From: Anaerolineales bacterium UBA7227
Lineage (GTDB): Bacteria; Chloroflexota; Anaerolineae; Anaerolineales; Villigracilaceae
Length of the DNA: 16,870 bases
Assembly (NCBI GenBank): GCA_002473085.1
Contig: DKTP01000172.1
Location: 1-16,870, forward strand
Direction: 5' to 3'
Under the pieces are notes generated by a model. It saw nothing but the letters and a program-made list of their open reading frames with translations, was not told the DNA's origin and ran no database searches. Positions 1-5,766 of this stretch are shown piece by piece (within the stretch, counting starts at the first letter, position 1; each line of letters starts with the position of its first letter). Position numbers and translations under genes: made by a program.

Positions 1-22
1 CGGGGGGGAGATAATCTGTCAT
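1..22 (-). CDS. Possible 5' end of the next minus-strand gene (7 codons visible)
   Basis: An ATG on the minus strand at 22-20 opens a frame reading MTDYLPP before the window ends, 7 bp beyond the stop codon of the BFN-family gene. The close spacing and same strand would fit a co-transcribed downstream gene. I see no Shine-Dalgarno sequence in front of it and seven codons cannot identify a family, so this may be a chance ATG. Confidence 0.2.
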
Positions 23-29
23 GGACGGA

Positions 30-608
30 TCACGTTTTCGGGTCGGAGGGCGAAGCGTCGGGTTTTCCTTTGTCGTCCAGTTTTCCAAAGTCGAGTTTAT
101 CTATGAAGTTTCGGAATACGTCGAGACGTTCGCTGGACTCGTCCACCGGGGGCGGCGGGACGCCTCGCTCGGCAGGCGGGAGGCTGGGCGCGCCTTCGGG
201 CAGGTCCTTCTCAGGGAGGATGCCTCCCGCGTCCATCACCTGCGGGTGGACGAGGATCGGCACGTGGGCGCGCACCGCCAACGCGATGGCGTCCGAGGGG
301 CGCGAGTCGATGTTGACCTCGCGTCCGTTCTGCTCGACCACGATGTTGCCGTAGAAAATATCGGCGCGCAGGCTGACGATCTCGATTCGGGCAATGCGCG
401 CGTTGAACGCCGTGAGGATGTTGCGGATGAGATCGTGCGTCAGCGGGCGGCTGATCTCCACTTCCTGCAACGCGATGGTGATGGCCTCGGCCTCGTACGG
501 ACCGACCCAGATGGGCAGGTAGCGTTCGCCCTGCGCCTCGCGCAAAACCACCAGCCGATGCGGCGACATCAGGTTGACGCGTACGCTGTCTATCACTACT
601 TCGATCAT
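30..608 (-). CDS. Bifunctional nuclease (BFN/DUF151) family protein
   Basis: A 192-residue protein whose residues 1-135 carry the BFN (DUF151) pattern: an opening MIEVVIDSVRV strand, LPIWVGPYEAEAI at 31-43, RPLTHDLI at 54-61, the LRADIFYG strand at 80-87, and DSRPSDAIALAVR at 101-113. Plant members of the family have been described as having DNase and RNase activity; the role of bacterial homologues is poorly defined. After a Pro-rich linker (about 141-155) comes the short LDVFRNFIDKLDF tail (162-174), a type of C-terminal segment common in this family. I start the gene at the Met at 608, not at 620, because a GGAG lies 6 nt before it and family members usually begin right at this strand. It is the last complete gene of the minus-strand cluster, 73 bp after the phosphohexomutase, with a possible promoter of its own. 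Confidence 0.9.
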   Translation of the reverse strand: MIEVVIDSVRVNLMSPHRLVVLREAQGERYLPIWVGPYEAEAITIALQEVEISRPLTHDLIRNILTAFNARIARIEIVSLRADIFYGNIVVEQNGREVNIDSRPSDAIALAVRAHVPILVHPQVMDAGGILPEKDLPEGAPSLPPAERGVPPPPVDESSERLDVFRNFIDKLDFGKLDDKGKPDASPSDPKT

Positions 609-614
609 TGAGGG

Positions 615-618
615 CTCC
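615..618 (-). promoter_or_regulatory. Shine-Dalgarno site deciding the BFN gene start
   Basis: GGAG reads on the minus strand from 618 to 615, with six bases before the ATG at 608-606. The upstream ATG at 620 overlaps this site and has no ribosome-binding sequence of its own, so translation most likely starts at 608. Confidence 0.6.
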
Positions 619-630
619 ATACTGGGTCTT

Positions 631-636
631 ATTGTA
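631..636 (-). promoter_or_regulatory. Candidate -10 box for the BFN gene
   Basis: TACAAT reads on the minus strand at 636-631, one base off the TATAAT consensus. Transcription would begin near 624, giving a leader of about 16 nt to the ATG at 608 that contains the GGAG site. No convincing -35 is visible 16-18 bp upstream, where the sequence is AACGGA or similar. A small 5-bp stem (CGTTT at 656-660, AAACG at 665-669) lies just upstream. The promoter is possible but weak. Confidence 0.35.
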
Positions 637-681
637 GCATAGAATGAGTCTCGTCCGTTTTGCGAAACGCCGAGAGATGGA

Positions 682-2112
682 TCACTTGATTCCCGCGACC
701 TTCAGGCCGTCTTGCAGGATCGCCTGCACTTTGTCCGCGTGCCGCGTCTCGCAGTAGACGCGCAGGATCGGCTCCGTCCCGCTGAAGCGGATGAGCATCC
801 AGCCGCCGTCTTCGAGTTTGAACTGGAAGCCGTCTATCGTCACCAGCCCGGTGACTTTGAGTCCGCCGAGGGTCTGGGGATTCGCGTCGAGGATCATCTT
901 TTTGCGGGTCTCGTGATCGCCGGTGAAGGGACTGTCTACGCGGTCGTAGAAATATTCGCCGCCCACTTTGGCGAACAGGTCTTTCAATAACTCGGTCGGC
1001 TTTTTGCCGGTCTTCACCATGAAGTCGAGCATGTAGAGTCCCGCCAGGATGCCGTCGCGTTCGGGGACGTTGCCGCGGAAGGCGTATCCGCCCGATTCTT
1101 CGCCGCCGATCAGCGCGTTCGTCTCGGTCATCTTCGGCGCGACGTATTTGAATCCCACGCCCGTTTCGTGGACGGGGACGCCGTAGATCTCGCCCAACTT
1201 GTTGAGCATGTTCGTGGTCGAGAGCGTCTTGACGATGTCGCCGCGCAGGCCGCGCACTTCGAGCAGGTAATACGCCAGCAGCGCGTAGACGCGCAATTGG
1301 TTGATGAACTGTCCGTTCTCGTCGCCGATCCCGCAGCGGTCCGCGTCGCCGTCGGTGATGAGCAGCACGTCGGCTTTGTTGTCCAGCGTGGCTTGCAGGC
1401 CGACGTCAATGTTTGGCTGGATCGGTTCGGGACGTTTCATCTCGGGGAAGATCGGGTTGCGGACGTTGTGGATTTCGATCACCTTCGTCTTTCCGCCCGC
1501 CAGCAGCCGCGGGAACCAGCCCGCGCCGTTGCCCCACATCGGGTCCACCATCACGGTCAACCCGGCGTCTTTGAGGAGCTGCAGGTCAATGAGACCGTCG
1601 CGCGTCAGATGCTCGATGTACGGCGCGGCCGCGTCGAATTTGACGATCTCGCCTGCCGCGCTTGCATCCGCATATGTTTTGCGTTTTACGTGGTCAATCG
1701 AATCGGGGATGGAGGCCTCGATCTCCTTCAACCCTTCGGGGTCGATCGCGCCGCCCGTCTCGTCGCGGACCTTGAAGCCGTTGTCTGTGGCGGGGTTGTG
1801 ACTCGCCGTGATGTTGACCGCGCCCGCGGCTTTCTTGTCCACCACCGCGTAGGCGATGACCGGGGTCGGCGTCGCGCCGTCGGTCAGATGGACGTTCAAA
1901 CCGTTGCCCGCCAGTACTTCCGCGACCGCGACGGCGAAATTCTCGCTGCCGAACCGCTTATCGTGTCCGACCACGATCCACTGTCCCTGCTTGCCGCGCT
2001 TCAAGAGATAGGACGCGAAACCCTGCGCGCAGCGGCGCACATTGTCGAACGTGTAATCCTCGGCGATGACGCCGCGCCATCCGTCGGTGCCGAACGTGAT
2101 TTTAAATGTCAT
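682..2112 (-). CDS. Phosphoglucomutase/phosphomannomutase family protein (alpha-D-phosphohexomutase)
   Basis: A 476-residue cytoplasmic enzyme that moves phosphate between C1 and C6 of a hexose phosphate through a phosphoserine intermediate. All four family signatures are present in order. The catalytic phosphoserine loop is TASHNP (Ser104). The Mg-binding loop is DGDADR (254-259). The sugar-recognition loop is GGEESGG (336-342). The phosphate-binding loop is RFSGTEP (442-448). FGTDGWRG at 7-14 is the usual N-terminal motif and the length is normal. The start is backed by AAGGAG (2125-2120) seven bases upstream. It lies 38 bp after the HhH membrane protein, likely in one transcript. Motifs alone do not separate glucose-, mannose- and glucosamine-phosphate specificity; the ESGG loop fits PGM/PMM. 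Nothing suggests damage. Confidence 0.93.
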   Translation of the reverse strand: MTFKITFGTDGWRGVIAEDYTFDNVRRCAQGFASYLLKRGKQGQWIVVGHDKRFGSENFAVAVAEVLAGNGLNVHLTDGATPTPVIAYAVVDKKAAGAVNITASHNPATDNGFKVRDETGGAIDPEGLKEIEASIPDSIDHVKRKTYADASAAGEIVKFDAAAPYIEHLTRDGLIDLQLLKDAGLTVMVDPMWGNGAGWFPRLLAGGKTKVIEIHNVRNPIFPEMKRPEPIQPNIDVGLQATLDNKADVLLITDGDADRCGIGDENGQFINQLRVYALLAYYLLEVRGLRGDIVKTLSTTNMLNKLGEIYGVPVHETGVGFKYVAPKMTETNALIGGEESGGYAFRGNVPERDGILAGLYMLDFMVKTGKKPTELLKDLFAKVGGEYFYDRVDSPFTGDHETRKKMILDANPQTLGGLKVTGLVTIDGFQFKLEDGGWMLIRFSGTEPILRVYCETRHADKVQAILQDGLKVAGIK

Positions 2113-2119
2113 GCGAAGT

Positions 2120-2125
2120 CTCCTT
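2120..2125 (-). promoter_or_regulatory. Shine-Dalgarno site of the phosphohexomutase
   Basis: AAGGAG reads on the minus strand at 2125-2120, seven bases before the ATG at 2112. It is one of the strongest ribosome-binding sites in the window and fixes this start. Confidence 0.75.
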
Positions 2126-2150
2126 GAAAAATAACGTTAAGTTCTGCCCG

Positions 2151-3182
2151 TTACGGCGTTGGCGTGGCTTCCGGCGTACCAGTGACCGTCGCCTCGGGCG
2201 TCGGCGTTTCTGTGGGGCTGGGCGTCTCGGTCGGGAAGACGACGCCTTCGGGCAGGTCGTCCATCAACAATTGCAAGGCGATGTCCGTGTCCGCGGCCGC
2301 GATCACGGGGAAGGCCGGCAGGTTGCCGAGCGCCAGGTCGAGACGGGCGATGGTCTGCGTCAGCGCGTCGGTTTTGAAGTCGGGTTCGTCCGTCTGAATC
2401 CCCGCCAGAAGGCCGCGCGCCGCGCTGATGTCGTCGCGCGCCAGCCCAAAGTTGCTCTGTGAAAGGTACAGCCGCGCCCGCAGGAGATATTGGACCGAAC
2501 GCGTCAGCGTGAGTTCGCGCTTCAATTCCGCCGCGAGTTCCGCGTTCTCCTCGGCGGTCGTCTTTTCCAGATCGGCCTGGGCCGTTTCCAGTTTCGTCAA
2601 CGACGCGCTGTAGGATTCGACGGACTGCTCCAGCGTATCCACGCGCCCGTTCGCTTCGGCGAGTTGCGCTTGCAGGTCGGCTGCTTGCGTTTGCGCCGCG
2701 TTCACGTCCGCGCGCAGCAGGAAAATTTCGGCGCTGTTTTGTTCGGCGGGCGCGAGCAGGTAGTCCCGCAAAATCGGCAGGCCGTACAGCGCGAGCGCGG
2801 CGAGCGCGCCGATGATGATGAGGACCGCGATCAATCGCACCAGCCCGCGGAAGACGCTGAGTAGCGCCGCGCCCAGACGCGACCCGAACGACGGACGCGC
2901 CTCCCGCGCGGCTTCCTCCTTCGGCGGAGACTTCTTCTCTGGCGCCGCCTCTTCCTTGACCTGGACCAGCGCCTTGTCTTCGGACGCGTCCGCCTGCGCC
3001 TCGGCGTATTCCCGCGCGCGCTCGAGCAGCGCGCTTCCCATCCCGCGCGTCTTCAAGACGCCTTCCTCCGTCTCGAACGGGCGCGCCGCGAGGATGTCTT
3101 CCGCCAGCGAGCGCGAGATGCCCGAAATTTTGGTCAACTCGTCCAATTCTGCATTGTTGAGAAAGGTCAGTAAGTCGGTCAT
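2151..3182 (-). CDS. Membrane protein with N-terminal helix-hairpin-helix domain, coiled coil and Pro/Thr-rich tail
   Basis: A 343-residue protein of no family I recognise as a whole. Residues about 4-60 look like a ComEA-type helix-hairpin-helix pair: LNNAELDELTKISGISRSLA, then FETEEGVLKTRGMGSALLERA. A charged Lys/Glu/Pro linker follows (65-97), then one membrane helix (about 114-138). A heptad-rich coiled coil with many Ala, Gln and Leu spans about 155-225, more helix runs to about 300, and the end is a PTETPSPTETPTP-type tail (317-343). Arg and Lys cluster before the helix and not after it, so the positive-inside rule puts the HhH domain in the cytoplasm and the coiled coil outside. HhH domains usually bind DNA non-specifically, but no DNA role is shown here. 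I start at 3182, not 3215, because AGGAG (3196-3192) precedes that Met by nine bases. First gene of the minus-strand cluster. Confidence 0.75.
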   Translation of the reverse strand: MTDLLTFLNNAELDELTKISGISRSLAEDILAARPFETEEGVLKTRGMGSALLERAREYAEAQADASEDKALVQVKEEAAPEKKSPPKEEAAREARPSFGSRLGAALLSVFRGLVRLIAVLIIIGALAALALYGLPILRDYLLAPAEQNSAEIFLLRADVNAAQTQAADLQAQLAEANGRVDTLEQSVESYSASLTKLETAQADLEKTTAEENAELAAELKRELTLTRSVQYLLRARLYLSQSNFGLARDDISAARGLLAGIQTDEPDFKTDALTQTIARLDLALGNLPAFPVIAAADTDIALQLLMDDLPEGVVFPTETPSPTETPTPEATVTGTPEATPTP

Positions 3183-3191
3183 GGCAATTTG

Positions 3192-3196
3192 CTCCT
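3192..3196 (-). promoter_or_regulatory. Shine-Dalgarno site deciding the HhH protein start
   Basis: AGGAG reads on the minus strand at 3196-3192, nine bases before the ATG at 3182. The earlier in-frame ATG at 3215 lies inside the palindrome and beside the minus-strand -10 candidate, so it is probably untranslated. Confidence 0.6.
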
Positions 3197-3200
3197 GTTC

Positions 3201-3215
3201 ATGATATTTTATCAT
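3201..3215. promoter_or_regulatory. Perfect 15-bp palindrome, candidate operator between divergent genes
   Basis: ATGATA-TTT-TATCAT is a perfect 6+3+6 inverted repeat centred at 3208. It sits midway in the 53-bp gap between the HhH gene and the cysteine desulfurase. It covers the best minus-strand -10 candidate (TAAAAT, 3211-3206) and ends five bases before the plus-strand extended -10 motif. A protein bound here could affect both promoters. The palindrome is seen directly; its use as an operator is inference, and short AT-rich palindromes also arise by chance. Confidence 0.4.
3206..3211 (-). promoter_or_regulatory. Candidate -10 box for the minus-strand cluster
   Basis: TAAAAT reads on the minus strand at 3211-3206. 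A transcript from here would start near 3199-3200, just ahead of the AGGAG at 3196-3192, giving a short leader to the ATG at 3182. No good -35 is seen 17 bp upstream (GAATGA). Confidence 0.35.
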
Positions 3216-3219
3216 TCCT

Positions 3220-3228
3220 TGCTATAAT
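3220..3228 (+). promoter_or_regulatory. Extended -10 promoter giving a leaderless cysteine desulfurase mRNA
   Basis: TGCTATAAT is a perfect extended -10 element (TGn plus consensus TATAAT at 3223-3228). Counting 7-8 bases from its end puts the transcription start at 3235-3236, and 3236 is the A of the ATG. No Shine-Dalgarno sequence precedes that ATG. The consensus hexamer with the TG motif needs no strong -35, and none is visible. Confidence 0.65.
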
Positions 3229-3235
3229 TCATTCC

Positions 3236-4381
3236 ATGATCTATCTTGACTACGCCGCGACGACTCCCGTGGATGTGCGCGTCCTCGACGCGATGACGCC
3301 CTACTTCGCCGATTCGTTCGGGAACCCGTCCTCGGTCCACCGCTTCGGACAGCGCGCCGAAGCCGCGGTCGAATCCGCCCGTGAGACGGTCGCGTCTGCC
3401 CTCCACTGCCGCCCCGACGAGATCATCTTCACCTCCTGCGGCTCCGAATCCGATAACCTGGCTTTCCGCGGCGCGATGATGTTCGGCCTGCAAAATGACC
3501 GCCCCTGGCTGTTGACCTCCCGCGCCGAGCATCACGCCGTCAGCAAGACCGCCGAACAACTGGAGAAATATTACGGCGTTCAGGTCGAGTGGCTGCCCGT
3601 GGACGCGCATGGTATGGTCACGCCAGAGACGATGCGCCGCGCTGTCTGTGATGGGACCGCGCTGGCTTCCGTCATGCTCGCCAATAACGAGATCGGGACG
3701 ATCAACCCGGTCGCCGAACTCGCGTCCATCTGCCGCGAGCGCGGCATTCTCTTCCACACCGACGCGGTGCAGGCCGCCGCCTATCTCGATGTGGATGTGA
3801 CCAGACTCGGCGTGGACATGCTCTCGCTCGGCGGTCACAAATTCTACGGACCGAAAGGCGTCGGCGCGCTGTACGTCAAAAAAGGGACGCGGCTCGTCCC
3901 GCACACCACGGGCGGCGGCCAGGAGTTCGGCCTGCGCGCCGGGACGCAGAACGTGCCGTACATCGTCGGCTTTGCGGAGGCGCTTCGTCTCGCCGCGGAA
4001 GAGCGCGAGGAACGCGTCGCCCACGTCCAGCCGCTGCGCGATCAGGTCATCGGCCGCGTCCTCGAAGAAATTCCCGACGCGCAGTTGACGGGTCATCCCG
4101 AAAACCGCCTGCCGAATCACGCCTCCTTCGTCTTCAAAGACGCGGACGGCAACCTGCTTTTGCAGCTGCTCGACGCGGCGGGCTTCGCCTGCTCCTCCGG
4201 CTCGGCCTGCAAAACGGGAAATCCCGAACCGAGCGAAGTCATTGCCGCCCTCGGTCTCTCCCGCGATTGGGCGCTCGGCTCGCTGCGAATCACCCTCGGC
4301 AAAGATTCCACGCCTGAGCAAATCAACTCCTTTCTCAACCTCTTGCCCTCCCTCGTCGAAAAATCCCGCGCCCTGCGCTGA
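3236..4381 (+). CDS. Cysteine desulfurase, class I NifS/IscS family, paired with MnmA
   Basis: A 381-residue PLP enzyme that takes sulfur from L-cysteine, leaving alanine and an enzyme persulfide. YLDYAATTP opens the protein. EHH at 98-100 supplies the His that stacks on PLP (H99). TDAVQ (175-179) holds the Asp and Gln that contact the cofactor. SLGGHKFYGPKG contains the Schiff-base lysine (K202). The catalytic cysteine is C325 in SSGSAC. The length is normal. It is followed directly by mnmA on the same strand, the arrangement of Bacillus YrvO-MnmA, where a dedicated desulfurase passes sulfur straight to the thiolase. I therefore infer tRNA thiolation as its main job; general Fe-S assembly is the alternative, since no iscU, sufU or iscR is seen nearby. 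The start is supported by the adjoining promoter and the MIYLDYAATTP opening; there is no Shine-Dalgarno site. Confidence 0.93.
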   Translation: MIYLDYAATTPVDVRVLDAMTPYFADSFGNPSSVHRFGQRAEAAVESARETVASALHCRPDEIIFTSCGSESDNLAFRGAMMFGLQNDRPWLLTSRAEHHAVSKTAEQLEKYYGVQVEWLPVDAHGMVTPETMRRAVCDGTALASVMLANNEIGTINPVAELASICRERGILFHTDAVQAAAYLDVDVTRLGVDMLSLGGHKFYGPKGVGALYVKKGTRLVPHTTGGGQEFGLRAGTQNVPYIVGFAEALRLAAEEREERVAHVQPLRDQVIGRVLEEIPDAQLTGHPENRLPNHASFVFKDADGNLLLQLLDAAGFACSSGSACKTGNPEPSEVIAALGLSRDWALGSLRITLGKDSTPEQINSFLNLLPSLVEKSRALR

Positions 4382-4457
4382 ATCACCAATCACCAATTAC
4401 CGCTCTCTACTCTCTGCTCTCTGTTCTCTATTCTCTACTCTCTTTTCTCTACCTCTT
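4381..4457 (+). repeat. Eleven-unit heptameric tandem repeat filling the gap before mnmA
   Basis: From the last base of the cysteine desulfurase stop codon to three bases before the mnmA ATG, the sequence divides into eleven 7-bp units. They are AATCACC, AATCACC, AATTACC, then GCTCTCT, ACTCTCT, GCTCTCT, GTTCTCT, ATTCTCT, ACTCTCT, TTTCTCT and a decayed ACCTCTT. There are two unit families in one unbroken 7-bp register. The second part is almost purely pyrimidine on the plus strand and so leaves no Shine-Dalgarno sequence for mnmA. Confidence 0.85.
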
Positions 4458-4460
4458 CCC

Positions 4461-5522
4461 ATGCCCAAAATCGCCGTCGCCATGTCTGGCGGAGTGGACT
4501 CCTCCGTCGCCGCGGCCCTGCTCAAACAGCAGGGCTATGACGTCATCGGGATGATGCTTCGGCTCTGGTCCGAGCCGGGGAAGGAAGACTCCAACCGCTG
4601 CTGCACGCCCGATTCGATGGCGCAGGCGAGACGCGTCGCCGCAAAGCTGGACATCCCCTTTTACGTGGTGGACGCGAAAAACGTCTTCCGCGAGACGGTC
4701 GTCCAGTACTTTTTGGACGGGTACGCGCGCGGCGAGACGCCCAATCCCTGCCTGCTCTGCAACCGGCAGATCCGCTGGACGTTCCTGCTCGACCACGCGC
4801 TGGCTCTCGGCGCGGACTTCATGGCGACGGGACATTACGCGCGGACGACGAAAGACGAAAGCGGAACGGTAAAATTGCTGCGGGCGGTGGACGAATCGAA
4901 AGATCAGTCGTACATCCTGCACGTGTTGACGCAGGAGAAGTTGCAGCGCGCCTTGTTCCCGGTGGGCGACTATCCCAAAGCCGAAATCCGCAGGATCGCC
5001 GAAACGTTTGGCCTGCCCACCGCTTCCCGCGCGGACAGCCAGGACCTGTGTTTCCTCGCGGGCGAAGACTACCGCGATTTCCTCGCGCGGAACGCGCCCG
5101 AAATCAACCAGCCGGGCAGCATCGAAACAACCGACGGACGGATCATCGGTCAACACACGGGACTCGCCAACTACACCATCGGCCAGCGCAAGGGACTCGG
5201 CCTCGCTTCGCCTGTTCCGCTTTTTGTCATTACGAAACACGCAGCACGCAATACGCTGGTAATCGGCACGGCAGATGCACTCGGATTCGCCAGTCTCACC
5301 GCCCGCGACGTCAACTGGGTGAGCGGGACTGCGCCGTCCGCGCCATTTCGCGCGCTGGTCAAGATCCGCTACACGGCGCGCGCCGTCCCTGCGGAGGTCG
5401 CGCCCGAAGACGGAAACCGCGTCCACGTCAAGTTCGACGCGCCCGCGCGGGATGTGACAGCGGGTCAGGCCGCGGTCTTCTACATCGGGGAGGAAGTCCT
5501 CGGCGGCGGAATCATCGTATAG
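4461..5522 (+). CDS. mnmA: tRNA-specific 2-thiouridylase MnmA
   Basis: A 353-residue cytoplasmic enzyme that adenylates the wobble uridine U34 of tRNA Lys, Glu and Gln and replaces its 2-oxygen with sulfur. The ATP-binding PP-loop is SGGVDS at 9-14. C100 in LLCN and C197 in DSQDLCF match the two catalytic cysteines of the family (Cys102 and Cys199 in E. coli). ATGHYAR (122-128) and GQHTGLANYTIGQRKGLG (230-247) are further family blocks, and the C-terminal barrel domain is complete. Residue 97 is Cys, giving PNPCLLCN where E. coli has PNPD. The frame stays open upstream to 4242, but that part overlaps the desulfurase gene and the repeats; MPKIAVAMSGG is the natural N-terminus. The sulfur donor is probably the adjacent desulfurase. 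No Shine-Dalgarno site precedes the ATG. Confidence 0.95.
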   Translation: MPKIAVAMSGGVDSSVAAALLKQQGYDVIGMMLRLWSEPGKEDSNRCCTPDSMAQARRVAAKLDIPFYVVDAKNVFRETVVQYFLDGYARGETPNPCLLCNRQIRWTFLLDHALALGADFMATGHYARTTKDESGTVKLLRAVDESKDQSYILHVLTQEKLQRALFPVGDYPKAEIRRIAETFGLPTASRADSQDLCFLAGEDYRDFLARNAPEINQPGSIETTDGRIIGQHTGLANYTIGQRKGLGLASPVPLFVITKHAARNTLVIGTADALGFASLTARDVNWVSGTAPSAPFRALVKIRYTARAVPAEVAPEDGNRVHVKFDAPARDVTAGQAAVFYIGEEVLGGGIIV

Positions 5523-5534
5523 TCGCTGCGTGTA

Positions 5535-5686
5535 GCCAGAATAACAGACGACTCTACCTTGCAAAATACTTTCATGGATTATGGCCAAATTTCGCAATAT
5601 GCGCTACGCAGCCAGAATAACGCGCCCCATCATTTGGCAACAGACCTTTATGGATTACAGCCAAGTTGCGCCATACATTACGCGGT
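5535..5686. repeat. Two imperfect 76-bp direct repeats with hairpin potential
   Basis: Copy one is 5535-5610 and copy two 5611-5686, at an exact 76-bp offset and without gaps. They agree at roughly 48 of 76 positions, clustered in GCCAGAATAAC (11 of 11 bases) and in the middle block around ATGGATTA and GCCAA. The bases before copy one (GCTGCGTGTA) also resemble those before copy two (GCTACGCA). Each copy can fold: TTGCAAAAT (5559-5567) with ATTTCGCAA (5589-5597) pairs at 8 of 9, and in copy two TGGCAAC pairs with GTTGCGCCA. The offset is not a multiple of three and the frames here show no conserved protein, so it looks like noncoding duplicated sequence. Confidence 0.65.
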
Positions 5687-5688
5687 TG

Positions 5689-5723
5689 GAATCACAATCT
5701 CTAATCTCCAATCTCCAATCTCC
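5689..5723 (+). repeat. Five-unit heptameric tandem repeat upstream of the S9 peptidase
   Basis: Units of exactly 7 bp: GAATCAC, AATCTCT, AATCTCC, AATCTCC, AATCTCC. It directly follows the 76-bp duplication and ends eight bases before the TGA-TAAGAT promoter candidate. The unit resembles the AATCACC units that start the array before mnmA. Confidence 0.8.
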
Positions 5724-5731
5724 CCGTGTAG

Positions 5732-5761
5732 TGATAAGATAACCCTACTTTCAAATGGAGG
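5732..5761 (+). promoter_or_regulatory. Candidate extended -10 and Shine-Dalgarno of the S9 peptidase
   Basis: TGATAAGAT (5732-5740) is a TGn-extended -10-like element, 4 of 6 to TATAAT, which predicts a start near 5747. GGAGG at 5757-5761 then precedes the ATG at 5767 by five bases. An earlier in-frame ATG at 5755 overlaps the GGAGG and would have almost no leader, so 5767 is preferred as the start. No -35 is evident because the heptamer array occupies that place. Confidence 0.45.
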
Positions 5762-5766
5762 CTCCC

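Noticed and set aside
3212..4396. 394-codon minus-strand frame opposite the cysteine desulfurase
   Set aside because: Antisense shadow without recognisable motifs; the plus strand has the complete active site.
4402..4457. Pyrimidine-rich CTCT stretch as a CRISPR leader or simple dinucleotide repeat
   Set aside because: No repeat-spacer structure, and the true period is 7 bp, not 2 or 4.
4242..4460. Upstream extension of MnmA by 73 codons
   Set aside because: It overlaps the desulfurase gene and would translate the heptamer array; family members begin near MPKIAVAMSGG.
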